Shown here piece after piece: positions 16,778-24,482 of a stretch of 64,000 nt of DNA. Numbering within the stretch: the first letter of the stretch is position 1; every line of letters begins with the position of its first letter. Made by a program: the position numbers and the translations under genes. Below the pieces are notes generated by a model that saw only the letters and a program-made list of their open reading frames with translations, was not told the origin of the DNA and did no database searches. The DNA comes from Georgenia satyanarayanai (GTDB lineage Bacteria; Actinomycetota; Actinomycetes; Actinomycetales; Actinomycetaceae): the NCBI RefSeq assembly GCF_009193135.1, contig NZ_VUKC01000014.1, forward strand, positions 32,886-96,885, given 5' to 3'.

Positions 16778-17944
16778 ATGAGTCCACTGAGCCGACGTTC
16801 GCGGCCCGCCGCGCCCGCCGCCGAGACCGTCGAGCCCGCGGCGGAGCCCCAGCCGGCCGAGCGGGGCGCCTCGGGGCTGTGGACCGACGGGCTCGGCCGT
16901 GTCGGCACGCGGTCACTGCAGGTGCTGGCCGTGACCGCGGTCCTCGCCGTCCTCGTCTTCGTCCTCACCCGACTCACCCTCGTCGTCATCCCGGTGCTCA
17001 TCGCCCTCGTCCTCGCATCGGCGATCTCACCGCTCGTCTCGTGGCTGCGCCGCAAGGGCGTGCCGTCCATGGTCGCGACGTGGATCTCCCTGCTGACGAT
17101 CGTCGCGCTGCTGGCCGCGGTCGTGTGGATGGTCACCCGCGCCGTCGCCAGCCAGTGGGACGAGCTGCGCGAGCAGGCGCTCGAGGGCTTCGCCGAGCTC
17201 CAGGCCTACCTCCAGGACCTCCCGTTCGACATCACCGAGGAGCAGATCGCCTCGGTCCAGGAGTCCGCGGCGAACCTGCTGCAGTCCGACGCGGTCGGCT
17301 CCGGCGCGATCGCGGGTGCGTCCCAGACGGTCGACTTCGTCGCCGGCTTCTTCATCATGATCGTCGTGCTGTTCTTCTTCCTCAAGGACGGCCCGAAGAT
17401 CTGGGAGTTCCTCCTGCGCCCCTTCGAGGGGCACCGCTACCGCCGGGGTCAGCGGGTGGGGGAGATGACGGTCCGCACGCTCGGCGGCTACGTCCGGGGG
17501 ACGGCAATCATCGCGGCCGTGGACGCGGTCGCCATCGGCATCGGTCTGGCGATCGTCGGGGTGCCGCTGGTGATCCCGCTGGCCGTGCTCGTCTTCCTGC
17601 TCGCGTTCATCCCGCTGGTCGGCGCGACCCTCGCCGGCATCCTCGCGGCCCTCGTCGCGCTCGTGGCCGTCGGGCCGGTCGAGGCGCTCATCGTGGTGGC
17701 GATCGTCATCGTCGTCAACCAGCTCGAGGGCGACTTCCTCCAGCCCGTCGTCATGGGTCGGGCCCTGCGCCTGCACCCGCTGGTCATCCTCATCGCGCTG
17801 ACCGCCGGCACCGTGCTCGCCGGCATCACCGGTGCGGTGCTCGCCGTCCCGATCACGGCCTCGATCTGGCGCTCGATCCAGGTGTGGGACGGGCCCGACC
17901 TCCCCGCGCGCTTCGCGCGGAAGAAGCGGGACGAGTCGGTCTGA
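16778..17944 (+). CDS. AI-2E family transporter (TqsA/PerM-like membrane protein)
   Basis: A 388-aa polytopic membrane protein of the AI-2E/UPF0118 family, whose members export small molecules or act as Na+/H+ antiporters; the substrate here is unknown. After a Pro/Ala/Glu-rich cytoplasmic N-terminus of about 45 residues come hydrophobic segments at about 50-95, the long soluble loop containing FDITEEQIASVQESAANLL, then the conserved VVLFFFLKDGPKIWEFLL and the C-terminal helices with the family motif NQLEGDFLQPVVMGRALRLHPL, written here as a description of the region near 17718-17786. The ATG was chosen from the GGGAGGG ribosome-binding site at 16764-16770. It stands alone, divergent from the TIGR03089 gene. 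Confidence 0.88.
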   Translation: MSPLSRRSRPAAPAAETVEPAAEPQPAERGASGLWTDGLGRVGTRSLQVLAVTAVLAVLVFVLTRLTLVVIPVLIALVLASAISPLVSWLRRKGVPSMVATWISLLTIVALLAAVVWMVTRAVASQWDELREQALEGFAELQAYLQDLPFDITEEQIASVQESAANLLQSDAVGSGAIAGASQTVDFVAGFFIMIVVLFFFLKDGPKIWEFLLRPFEGHRYRRGQRVGEMTVRTLGGYVRGTAIIAAVDAVAIGIGLAIVGVPLVIPLAVLVFLLAFIPLVGATLAGILAALVALVAVGPVEALIVVAIVIVVNQLEGDFLQPVVMGRALRLHPLVILIALTAGTVLAGITGAVLAVPITASIWRSIQVWDGPDLPARFARKKRDESV

Positions 17945-18018
17945 CGCCCGCCCGGTGAGGCGCGTGGGACCCGTGGGACGCGGGGCGACGTGAACAAGCC
18001 CTCATAGCACCGGTGCGC

Positions 18019-18048
18019 TTGACGGAACGGGTATGACACGCGTGTAAT
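18019..18048 (+). promoter_or_regulatory. Candidate promoter of the WhiB gene
   Basis: TTGACG at 18019-18024 and TGTAAT at 18043-18048 are separated by 18 bp, 27 bp before the WhiB ATG. The local stretch (GTATGACACGCGTGTAATTC) is A/T-richer than its surroundings. Confidence 0.45.
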
Positions 18049-18074
18049 TCACCCAGGGCAAGCGTTGGTCGACG

Positions 18075-18404
18075 ATGGGAAGAGCAGTGTGGAACATTCT
18101 CGGTGATGGTCCGCTGAGCACCGGAGTCGCAGCGGACACCGCGCAGCAGGGTCTGTACGCGCTCGACGACGTCGCGGACGAGGGACTCCTCGGGTGGCAG
18201 GAGCGTGCGCTGTGCGCGCAGACCGACCCCGAGGCCTTCTTCCCGGAGAAGGGCGGGTCCACCCGCGAGGCGAAGCGTGTGTGCACCTCGTGCGACGTCC
18301 GCGCCGAGTGCCTGGAGTACGCCCTCGCCAACGACGAGCGCTTCGGCATCTGGGGCGGCCTCTCCGAGCGGGAGCGTCGCAAGCTCAAGCGCCGGGCTGT
18401 CTGA
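18075..18404 (+). CDS. whiB2: WhiB-family [4Fe-4S] transcriptional regulator (WhiB2/WhmD-like)
   Basis: A 109-aa Wbl protein. The four cluster-ligating cysteines are C47, C70, C73 and C79 (C-x22-C-x2-C-x5-C). The Wbl turn GIWGGLSERERRKLKRR with the basic C-terminal DNA-contacting tail is complete. WhiB2/WhmD proteins bind the housekeeping sigma factor and control septation and cell division in mycobacteria and Streptomyces. Assignment to the WhiB2 subgroup rests on the sequence type and on neighbours: the metallopeptidase-like and DUF3499 genes a few kilobases downstream match the Rv3258c-Rv3260c neighbourhood of M. tuberculosis. The glycosyltransferase start is 7 bp after the stop, so the two are probably co-transcribed. 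Confidence 0.92.
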   Translation: MGRAVWNILGDGPLSTGVAADTAQQGLYALDDVADEGLLGWQERALCAQTDPEAFFPEKGGSTREAKRVCTSCDVRAECLEYALANDERFGIWGGLSERERRKLKRRAV

Positions 18405-18410
18405 TGCTTG

Positions 18411-21400
18411 ATGTCGGCCGCTGACGCCGGCGCCGCCACGACCCTCGCGGTCGTGGTGAGCCCCGGCGTCTCGCCGTACCTGCCGCGGACGCTGCGGGGG
18501 CTGGCGGAGCAGACACGCCCCGTCGGGACCGTCCTCGTCGTCGACACCAGCGCCCCCGGGCGCGAGGTGGGCACCGGCGTCCCGGTCCACGAGGCGATCG
18601 ACGCCGCGGGCCTGCGTGAGGTCTCCGCCGTGCGGGTGCTCCAGGTCCCCGCCCCGCGGACCTTCGGCGCGGCCGTGCGGGCCGCGCTCGCCGAGCACGC
18701 CGGCGAGGAGGCGCCCTGGCTGTGGCTGCTCCACGACGACTCCGCACCCGAGCCCCGTGCCCACGCCGAGCTCCTCCGTGCGGGGGAGTCGGGTCCCTCG
18801 GTCGCGGTCGCGGGCCCCAAGCAGCGCGACTGGGCACGCCCCGACCTCCTCCTCGAGGCGGGCGTCCGCGCGACGTCCACCGGCCGGCGCGTGCCGGACA
18901 TCGAGAACGGCGAGATCGACCAGGGGCAGCACGACGCCCGCGAGGACGTCCTCGCCGTCGGGACCGCCGGTGCCCTCGTCCGGCGGACGTTCTGGGACGA
19001 GCTCGGCGGGCCGGACCCCGCCCTCGGCCCCTTCGGCGACGGCCTGGACCTGTCCCAACGCGCCTGGCTCGCCGGGCACCGTGTCGTCGTCGTCCCGGGC
19101 GCCGTCGTCCACCACGCCCGGGCCTCCTTCCAGGGCCTGCGCGACCTCTCCTCCGCGCGGCCGGACCCGCAGACCGTGCCGGACCCGCGCCGCTCCTTCG
19201 CCGCCCGACGCCGCTCCCAGCTCTTCCTGTGGCTCACCTCGACCCCGTGGTACTGGGTGCCGCTCGTCGTCCTGGCCATCCTCGCGCTCGCGCCGGTGCG
19301 GGCGCTGTGGCGCGTGGCGACCAAGGAGATCGGGCTCGTGAGCGCCGAGATGCGTGCCGCGGCCGAGGTGCTGGCCCGTCCGGCGGCCGTGTGGCGCGCC
19401 CGGCGCCGCCACCGGGCCACGCGCCGGGTGCCGCTGCGCTACCTGCGCCCGCTGCGCGCCTCCTGGCGCGACGTCGCGCGCGCCAAGCGCGACGAGCGTC
19501 GGTCCCAGGCGGCGGGCCGTTCCCACCGCGTCGCCCCGAGCGAGCTGGAGATCCGCGAGCGCGCCGCCCTCGCCCGACGGCGTCGCGGGACCCTGTCCCT
19601 CGTGCTCCTCGGCCTCGCCGCCGTCGCGCTCGTCGCCCTCGGCCCGCTGCTCACCGCGGGGGCGCTGCGCGGAGGTGCGCTCGCCCCGCTCGACGCCGCC
19701 GCACGGGAGCTGTGGCGGACCGCCACCTCGGGCTGGGTGCCCGCGGGCCTCGGTCACGCCGGCCCTGCCGACCCGCTGCTCGCCGTCCTCGCCGTCGCCG
19801 CGCTCCCGCTGGCCGGTGCGAGCGGCAGCGTCCTCACGACGGCGCTGCTCGTCCTCGCCGTGCCGGTCGCCGGCCTGGGCGCCTGGTTCGCCGCCGGCGC
19901 CGCCACCCGCTCGGTGCTCCTGCGCGCGTGGGCCGCTGTCGTGTGGGCGCTGGCCCCGGCGCTGCTCGTGGGCCTGGGCCAGGGCCGGCTCGGCGCCGTC
20001 CTCGCCCACCTCGCCCTGCCCTGGGCCGCCCTGGGCGTCGCCCGGGCGGTGGGCGTGCACCGCCGCGACGTCATCCTCTCCGGGCTCGTCGACGCCCGGC
20101 GGGCGGACGACGACGAGCCCGCGCAGCTCCCGGCCGCGGCTGCCCCGGCGGCCCCCGCGCCCACCGCCGCCGGCTCCATCGCCGCGGCAGCCGGCGGTGG
20201 CCTGGCGCTCGCCGTCGCGTGCGCGGGCGCGCCGGTGCTCCTGCCGGCGGCGGTGGTCGTCCTCGTCCTCCTCGCGCTCGTCGTACCGCGCCGACGGCGT
20301 CTCCTCGCGCTCATCGCCCTGCCCGCGCTCCTCCTCCTCGGCCCGCTGCTGACCGCGGCGCTCGACACCCTGCCCGAGGGCGGCTGGCGCGTGCTCGTCG
20401 CCGACCCCGGGGTGCCGCTCGCGTCCGACCCGGGAGCCGCCTGGCTCGCGGCCCTCGGCTGGCCCGTCGCCCTGCCCGGGCTGGCCGGTCTCGACGGGCC
20501 CTGGCTCACCGTCGTCGCGCTGGCCGGCGGCGCCGCCGCGGCCTTCGCCGCGGTCCTCGCGCTGCTGCGCGGCTCGGGTCGCGCGCGGGCCGTCCGCGCC
20601 GGCTGGGTCGCCGTCGTCGTCGGGCTGGTGACTGCGCTGCTCTCCACGCGCACGCCGGTGGCCGTCGGCCGCGACCTCGCCGGCGAGGCGCAGGTCGTCC
20701 ACGGCTGGGCCGGGGCCGGGACCTCGCTCGCGCTCCTCGGGCTGCTCGTCGCGACGACGGCCGGCGGCGACGGGCTGCGGGAGTGGCTCACCGCACGCAG
20801 CTTCGGCTGGCGCCAGCTCTCCGCGGGCGTCGTCACCGCCGTCATGGTGCTCGGCCCGCTCGCGACCGCGGGCGCGTGGCTCGCCACGGTCGTCGACCAG
20901 CGCGTCGAGGAGGGGACCCTCCTCGCCCTCGAGGGGCGCGACGCACCGCCGGTCCCGGCCCTCGCCCGCGAGATCCAGACGAGCCCCGACCGCTCACGCG
21001 TGCTCGCGCTGCATGCCGAGGGCGAGACCGTCCGGCCCGAGGTGTGGCGCCACAACGGCCCCCAGCTGGGCGAGACCTCGACGGTGGTCGCGGCGCGGGG
21101 GCTCACGGCCGACGGCACCCCCGGCGAGCCCGACGACGCCACCGCCGAGCTGCACGGGCTCGTCGCCGAGCTCGCCACCGGGACGGCGGACGCGGCGGGC
21201 GAGCAGCTCGGCGACCTCGCCGTCGGCGTCGTGCTCGTCCCGCCCAGCGCGGACGCCACGACCACCCGCCAGGACCTCGTCGCGCGCCTCGACGCGACCG
21301 CCGGGCTGGAGCGGGTGACGGAGAACGCCTCCGGTGCCATCTGGCGCACGTCCCGGTCCGCGGGGACCGCCGGCGCGGCGCAGTCGGTGGGCCGTGCCCG

Positions 21401-21731
21401 GGTCGTGTCCGCGGCGGGGGACGTCCTCGCCACCCTCCCCGCGCGCCCGGTCGGCGCGAGCGGACGGGTCGACGCGGGGGAGGAGGGTCGTCTCCTCGTC
21501 CTCGCCGAACGGGCCGACACCGCCTGGCGGGCGACCTACAACGGCAGGTCGCTGCGTGCGACGACGGACGGGTGGAGGCAGGCCTTCGAGCTGCCCGCCC
21601 ACACCGGCCGCCTCGAGATCACCTACGAGCCGGCGTGGCTCATGCCGTGGCGCGTCGCCCAGGCGGTGGGCCTGGGGCTCGTCGTGCTGCTCGCGGTGCC
21701 CGTGCGCCGCCGGCGGGAGGAGACGACATGA
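18411..21731 (+). CDS. Large membrane glycosyltransferase family 2 protein
   Basis: A 1106-aa protein. The N-terminal 240 residues are a GT2 domain with LAVVVSPGVSPYLPRTLRGL, VLVVDTSAPG, a WLLHDDSAPEP metal site, and GTAGALVRRTFWDELGG. After a basic cytoplasmic linker come a dozen or so hydrophobic segments between about residues 390 and 840, then a soluble extracellular domain of about 240 residues and a final membrane helix at the C-terminus (VAQAVGLGLVVLLAVPV). This architecture is conserved in actinobacteria next to WhiB2 and DUF5719. It presumably modifies a lipid-linked envelope glycan or protein at the membrane; substrate unknown. The ATG at 18411 follows the WhiB stop closely. The stop overlaps the DUF5719 start (ATGA). 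Confidence 0.85.
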   Translation: MSAADAGAATTLAVVVSPGVSPYLPRTLRGLAEQTRPVGTVLVVDTSAPGREVGTGVPVHEAIDAAGLREVSAVRVLQVPAPRTFGAAVRAALAEHAGEEAPWLWLLHDDSAPEPRAHAELLRAGESGPSVAVAGPKQRDWARPDLLLEAGVRATSTGRRVPDIENGEIDQGQHDAREDVLAVGTAGALVRRTFWDELGGPDPALGPFGDGLDLSQRAWLAGHRVVVVPGAVVHHARASFQGLRDLSSARPDPQTVPDPRRSFAARRRSQLFLWLTSTPWYWVPLVVLAILALAPVRALWRVATKEIGLVSAEMRAAAEVLARPAAVWRARRRHRATRRVPLRYLRPLRASWRDVARAKRDERRSQAAGRSHRVAPSELEIRERAALARRRRGTLSLVLLGLAAVALVALGPLLTAGALRGGALAPLDAAARELWRTATSGWVPAGLGHAGPADPLLAVLAVAALPLAGASGSVLTTALLVLAVPVAGLGAWFAAGAATRSVLLRAWAAVVWALAPALLVGLGQGRLGAVLAHLALPWAALGVARAVGVHRRDVILSGLVDARRADDDEPAQLPAAAAPAAPAPTAAGSIAAAAGGGLALAVACAGAPVLLPAAVVVLVLLALVVPRRRRLLALIALPALLLLGPLLTAALDTLPEGGWRVLVADPGVPLASDPGAAWLAALGWPVALPGLAGLDGPWLTVVALAGGAAAAFAAVLALLRGSGRARAVRAGWVAVVVGLVTALLSTRTPVAVGRDLAGEAQVVHGWAGAGTSLALLGLLVATTAGGDGLREWLTARSFGWRQLSAGVVTAVMVLGPLATAGAWLATVVDQRVEEGTLLALEGRDAPPVPALAREIQTSPDRSRVLALHAEGETVRPEVWRHNGPQLGETSTVVAARGLTADGTPGEPDDATAELHGLVAELATGTADAAGEQLGDLAVGVVLVPPSADATTTRQDLVARLDATAGLERVTENASGAIWRTSRSAGTAGAAQSVGRARVVSAAGDVLATLPARPVGASGRVDAGEEGRLLVLAERADTAWRATYNGRSLRATTDGWRQAFELPAHTGRLEITYEPAWLMPWRVAQAVGLGLVVLLAVPVRRRREETT

Positions 21732-23293
21732 GCGACCCCACCAACCGCCGGGTCCTGCGCCGGGTGACCACCGCCGTCTCCGGGGCCGTCCTGCTCGCCG
21801 CGGCCGCCGGTGTCGCGCTCGCGGGCGAGACGGTGCCCGTGGACGCCGTCGCGGTCGCCGACGTCGTCGTGCCCGTGGAGGCCGCCACCCTCGTCCAGGT
21901 CTGCCCCGGGCCGCCGCGGCTCGCCACCGCCGTCGCCGGTGAGGACCTCGGCTACGACGAGTTTGACCCGGAGGGCTCGGGCACGCGCACGGTGCTCGAC
22001 GCCGTCACGCTCGCCCGCAGCGACGACCAGCCGCCCGGCGCCCTCAGGGTGCGGCCGGGCCTCGATGCCCCGGCCGGGGAGGAGGTGCCTCTCGCGGCCG
22101 CCGCCCGCGTGGCGCAGCGCACCGACGTCGGCGAGACGACCGTCCTGGAGGCGGACCCGGTGCAGGACGTCGTCGCGCTCGCCGCGGGCACCAGCGTGGC
22201 CGTGACCGAGTCCGGCGACCTGCGAGGCCTGGTGGCGACGTCGTGCCAGGTCCCCGCCACGTCCGCGTGGCTCGTCGGCGGGTCCACCCAGCCCGGCGAC
22301 TCCGCCCAGCTCGTCCTGTCGAACGTCGGGCAGACCCCGGCGAGCGTCACGCTCGCCGGGTGGGGCAGCACCGGCGCCCTCGACCTGTCCACCGCCGGGA
22401 CGGTCCTCGTCCCGGCCGGCGGTCAGCGCATCGTCCTGCTCGAGGCCCTGGCCACCGACCCGAGGGTCGCGGTCCACGTCGCCGCGACCGGCGGTGAGGT
22501 GACCGCGCTCGTCCAGGACAGCCGGCTGCGGGGTCTCGTCCCCGGTGGGACCGACCTCGTCGCCCCCGCCGTCGCCCCCGCCGAGAGCGTCGTCGTCCCC
22601 GGGATCTTCCTCGGCCGCAGCTCGGGCGAGGAGGCCGACGCCCCCGCCGTGCGCGTCGTCAACCCCGGCGAGGAGACGGCGACCGTCACCCTCGAGCTCC
22701 TCGGGACCGAAGGGCCCGAGCCCGTGCCCGGTGCCGAGGACCTCGTGCTCGACCCCGGCGCCGTCGTCGACGTCTCCCTCACCGGGATCCCCGTGGGGGC
22801 GTGGTCGGCGGTCGTGAGCGCCGACCGTCCCGTCACCGCTGCCGCCGTGACGACGACCGTCGGCAGCGCGAGCGAGGAGGACCCCGGCACCGCGCCGCTG
22901 GACCGGGCCTGGGCGCCGGCGAGCCCCGCCCTCGGCTCCGGCGTCGCCACGGTGCCCGGGGACGCCGTCTCCTCCGCGCTGCTCGTCCTGGCCAACCCGG
23001 ACGCGGACGCGGTCGACGTCGAGCTCGTCCCCGTGCTGCGTGACGGCACCCGCGGCACACCGGTGGACCGTACGCTCGACGCGCGCACGACCCTCCAGGA
23101 GGACGTGACGGCCCTCGCCGACGGGGAGGTGGCCGCGCTGGAGGTGCGGGCGGCCGGCGGCACCGTGCACGGTGGGCTCATGCTCTCGGCGGCCGCCCCC
23201 GACGGCAGCCTCATGTCCTTCGTGCCGCTCGTCGAGGACGCCCGGACGGCCACCGCCGTCCCGCTCGCCCCTGCCCCGCGCACGCTCGGCTGA
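21728..23293 (+). CDS. DUF5719 family secreted protein
   Basis: A 521-aa protein with an N-terminal signal/anchor (AVSGAVLLAAAAGVALA) and an extracellular beta-rich region. Repeated immunoglobulin-like strands are visible: SAQLVLSNVGQTPASVTLAGWGS, APAVRVVNPGEETATVTLELLG, and SSALLVLANPDADAVDVELVPV are three similar Val/Asn-Pro-centred blocks. There are conserved cysteines near LVQVCPGPPR and VATSCQVPA. The family is actinobacterial and of unknown function. It is translationally coupled (ATGA) to the membrane glycosyltransferase, so it probably works with it at the outer face of the membrane, for example as an acceptor or chaperone; that is inference. It converges on the metallopeptidase-like gene with a 6-bp gap. 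Confidence 0.82.
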   Translation: MSDPTNRRVLRRVTTAVSGAVLLAAAAGVALAGETVPVDAVAVADVVVPVEAATLVQVCPGPPRLATAVAGEDLGYDEFDPEGSGTRTVLDAVTLARSDDQPPGALRVRPGLDAPAGEEVPLAAAARVAQRTDVGETTVLEADPVQDVVALAAGTSVAVTESGDLRGLVATSCQVPATSAWLVGGSTQPGDSAQLVLSNVGQTPASVTLAGWGSTGALDLSTAGTVLVPAGGQRIVLLEALATDPRVAVHVAATGGEVTALVQDSRLRGLVPGGTDLVAPAVAPAESVVVPGIFLGRSSGEEADAPAVRVVNPGEETATVTLELLGTEGPEPVPGAEDLVLDPGAVVDVSLTGIPVGAWSAVVSADRPVTAAAVTTTVGSASEEDPGTAPLDRAWAPASPALGSGVATVPGDAVSSALLVLANPDADAVDVELVPVLRDGTRGTPVDRTLDARTTLQEDVTALADGEVAALEVRAAGGTVHGGLMLSAAAPDGSLMSFVPLVEDARTATAVPLAPAPRTLG

Positions 23294-23299
23294 GGCGGC

Positions 23300-23728
23300 T
23301 CAGAGGTCGTCGGGGTCGCGGCCCAGGAGGTGGGCCACCTGCTCCCGGACGACCTCCTCGACGAGCGCGTGGAGCTCGGTGGTGTCCTCGCAGCGGGACT
23401 GGATGGGCCGGCGGTAGAGGACGACCCGGTCGGTGAGGCCGGCGGCCGGGTCGGCCGGGAAGTACCGGCCCAGGGCGACGGCGTCCTGCTCCCACGGGCT
23501 GGGGTCAGACGGCGGCACCTCCTCGACGCCGAACTCGACCGCCGACAGCTGGCGCGACCAGCGCTTCTCCAACCGCTCGACGGCAGCGAGCACGGCGTCG
23601 TCGAACTCCTCGCTGCGGGTGCGCCACCCCGGGAGGGTCGGCGGCAGCAGGGGGCCGCGCAGCCCGCGGCCACGGCGGTCTCGCCGGCGCGCGAGGCGCC
23701 GGGACGGGATCACGAGGTCGTCGGGCAC
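23300..23728 (-). CDS. Metallopeptidase-family (zincin-like, DUF1025) protein with degenerate active site
   Basis: A 142-aa protein of the small zincin-like family (PF06262 type), with the RRPIQSRCEDTTELHALVEEVVREQ region leading to EQVAHLLG. In active members this place reads HEIAHHFG; here residues 129-133 are EQVAH, so the first zinc-binding His and the catalytic Glu are replaced. Proteolysis is therefore doubtful and a structural or regulatory role is more likely. The N-terminal 35 residues are very basic. The GTG start at 23728 has a TAGCAT element exactly six bases upstream and no ribosome-binding site, pointing to a leaderless transcript. It is divergent from DUF3499, as in M. tuberculosis. 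Confidence 0.82.
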   Translation of the reverse strand: MPDDLVIPSRRLARRRDRRGRGLRGPLLPPTLPGWRTRSEEFDDAVLAAVERLEKRWSRQLSAVEFGVEEVPPSDPSPWEQDAVALGRYFPADPAAGLTDRVVLYRRPIQSRCEDTTELHALVEEVVREQVAHLLGRDPDDL

Positions 23729-23734
23729 CCCCCG

Positions 23735-23740
23735 ATGCTA
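23735..23740 (-). promoter_or_regulatory. Candidate -10 element, leaderless metallopeptidase-like transcript
   Basis: TAGCAT on the minus strand lies six bases before the GTG at 23728. There is no Shine-Dalgarno sequence. Confidence 0.5.
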
Positions 23741-23793
23741 CGGCCCTGGGGCGGCTCCGGCGTGGCCGTGCCGGTGGTGTCCGCGCGACGTTG

Positions 23794-23799
23794 TACCGT
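23794..23799 (+). promoter_or_regulatory. Candidate -10 element, leaderless DUF3499 transcript
   Basis: TACCGT lies six bases before the GTG at 23806. With the minus-strand element at 23735 it forms a divergent promoter pair within 77 bp. Confidence 0.5.
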
Positions 23800-23805
23800 C
23801 GGGGC

Positions 23806-24207
23806 GTGAGACCTTCCCGCCACTGCACGCGCGCTGCCTGCGGCCGTCCCGCCGTGGCGACCCTCACCTACGTGTACGCCGACTCCACCGCCGTCCTCGG
23901 CCCGCTCGCCACCCAGTCCGAGCCGCACTCCTACGACCTGTGCGAGGAGCACGCGCACCGGCTCACCGCCCCGCGCGGCTGGGAGGTCGTCCGGCTCGCC
24001 ACCGAGTTCGTGCCGGCCCCGCCCAGTGCCGACGACATCGAGGCGCTGGCCGACGCCGTGCGGGAGGCCTCCCGGACCCCTCCCGGGCCCTCGGTGCCTG
24101 CCACCCGCCCCGGCACCGTCACCCCGGCACCGGTCACCCACCGCCTGCCCGAGCCCGAGCTCGGACGCCGCGGCCATCTCCGGGTGCTGCCCGGCGAGGC
24201 CGACTGA
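23806..24207 (+). CDS. DUF3499 family protein
   Basis: A 133-aa actinobacterial conserved protein. The N-terminal half is highly characteristic: RHCTRAACGRPAVATLTYVY, then DSTAVLGPLA and YDLCEEHAHRLTAPRGWEVVRL. Four ligands (two Cys in the first motif and a Cys plus His in the second) suggest a small zinc-binding module. The C-terminal half is Pro/Thr-rich and probably disordered. Function unknown. GTG 23806 was preferred over TTG 23791 because family members begin at this Arg/Cys motif and because TACCGT sits six bases upstream. In many actinobacteria a phosphomannomutase gene follows; here Trm112 follows directly. Confidence 0.85.
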   Translation: MRPSRHCTRAACGRPAVATLTYVYADSTAVLGPLATQSEPHSYDLCEEHAHRLTAPRGWEVVRLATEFVPAPPSADDIEALADAVREASRTPPGPSVPATRPGTVTPAPVTHRLPEPELGRRGHLRVLPGEAD

Positions 24208-24263
24208 CCCCGGCGACTACGCTGGAGGCCTGCGCACCGGGCGCAGGGAGACGGAGCGACGTG

Positions 24264-24467
24264 ATGAGTGCGAGCGAGCAGCCGGCGACGATCGAGCCCT
24301 GGGTGCGGGACATCCTGCGCTGCCCCGTCACGGGTGCCGAGCTCGTCGAGGGCACCGCTCCGGACGGCACGCCCGAGCTGCGCTCCACCGACCCGCAGCG
24401 TCCGCTGGCCTACCCGGTCCGCGAGGGCGTGCCCGTGCTCCTCGCCGAGGAGGCCCGCGAGCTCTGA
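24264..24467 (+). CDS. Trm112 family protein
   Basis: A 67-aa protein matching the bacterial Trm112-like family: EPWVRDILRCPVTGAELVEG, then SLAYPVREGVPVLLAEEARE-type ending (here PLAYPVREGVPVLL). Eukaryotic and archaeal Trm112 activates several methyltransferases; bacterial copies have a degenerate zinc knuckle and are thought to be methyltransferase partners or regulators. Only one Cys is present, so zinc binding is unlikely. The ATG has GGAG seven bases upstream; GTG 24261 is an in-frame alternative one codon earlier. It lies in the same direction as DUF3499 and converges with the acyltransferase across 15 bp. Confidence 0.8.
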   Translation: MSASEQPATIEPWVRDILRCPVTGAELVEGTAPDGTPELRSTDPQRPLAYPVREGVPVLLAEEAREL

Positions 24468-24482
24468 CCCGGCGCTCGCGGC

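Noticed and set aside
18722..21727. Extension of the DUF5719 frame upstream to 18722
   Set aside because: The upstream 1000 codons are Arg/Pro/Ala-rich shadow of the membrane GT2; the real start is ATG 21728 with ATGA overlap and signal peptide.
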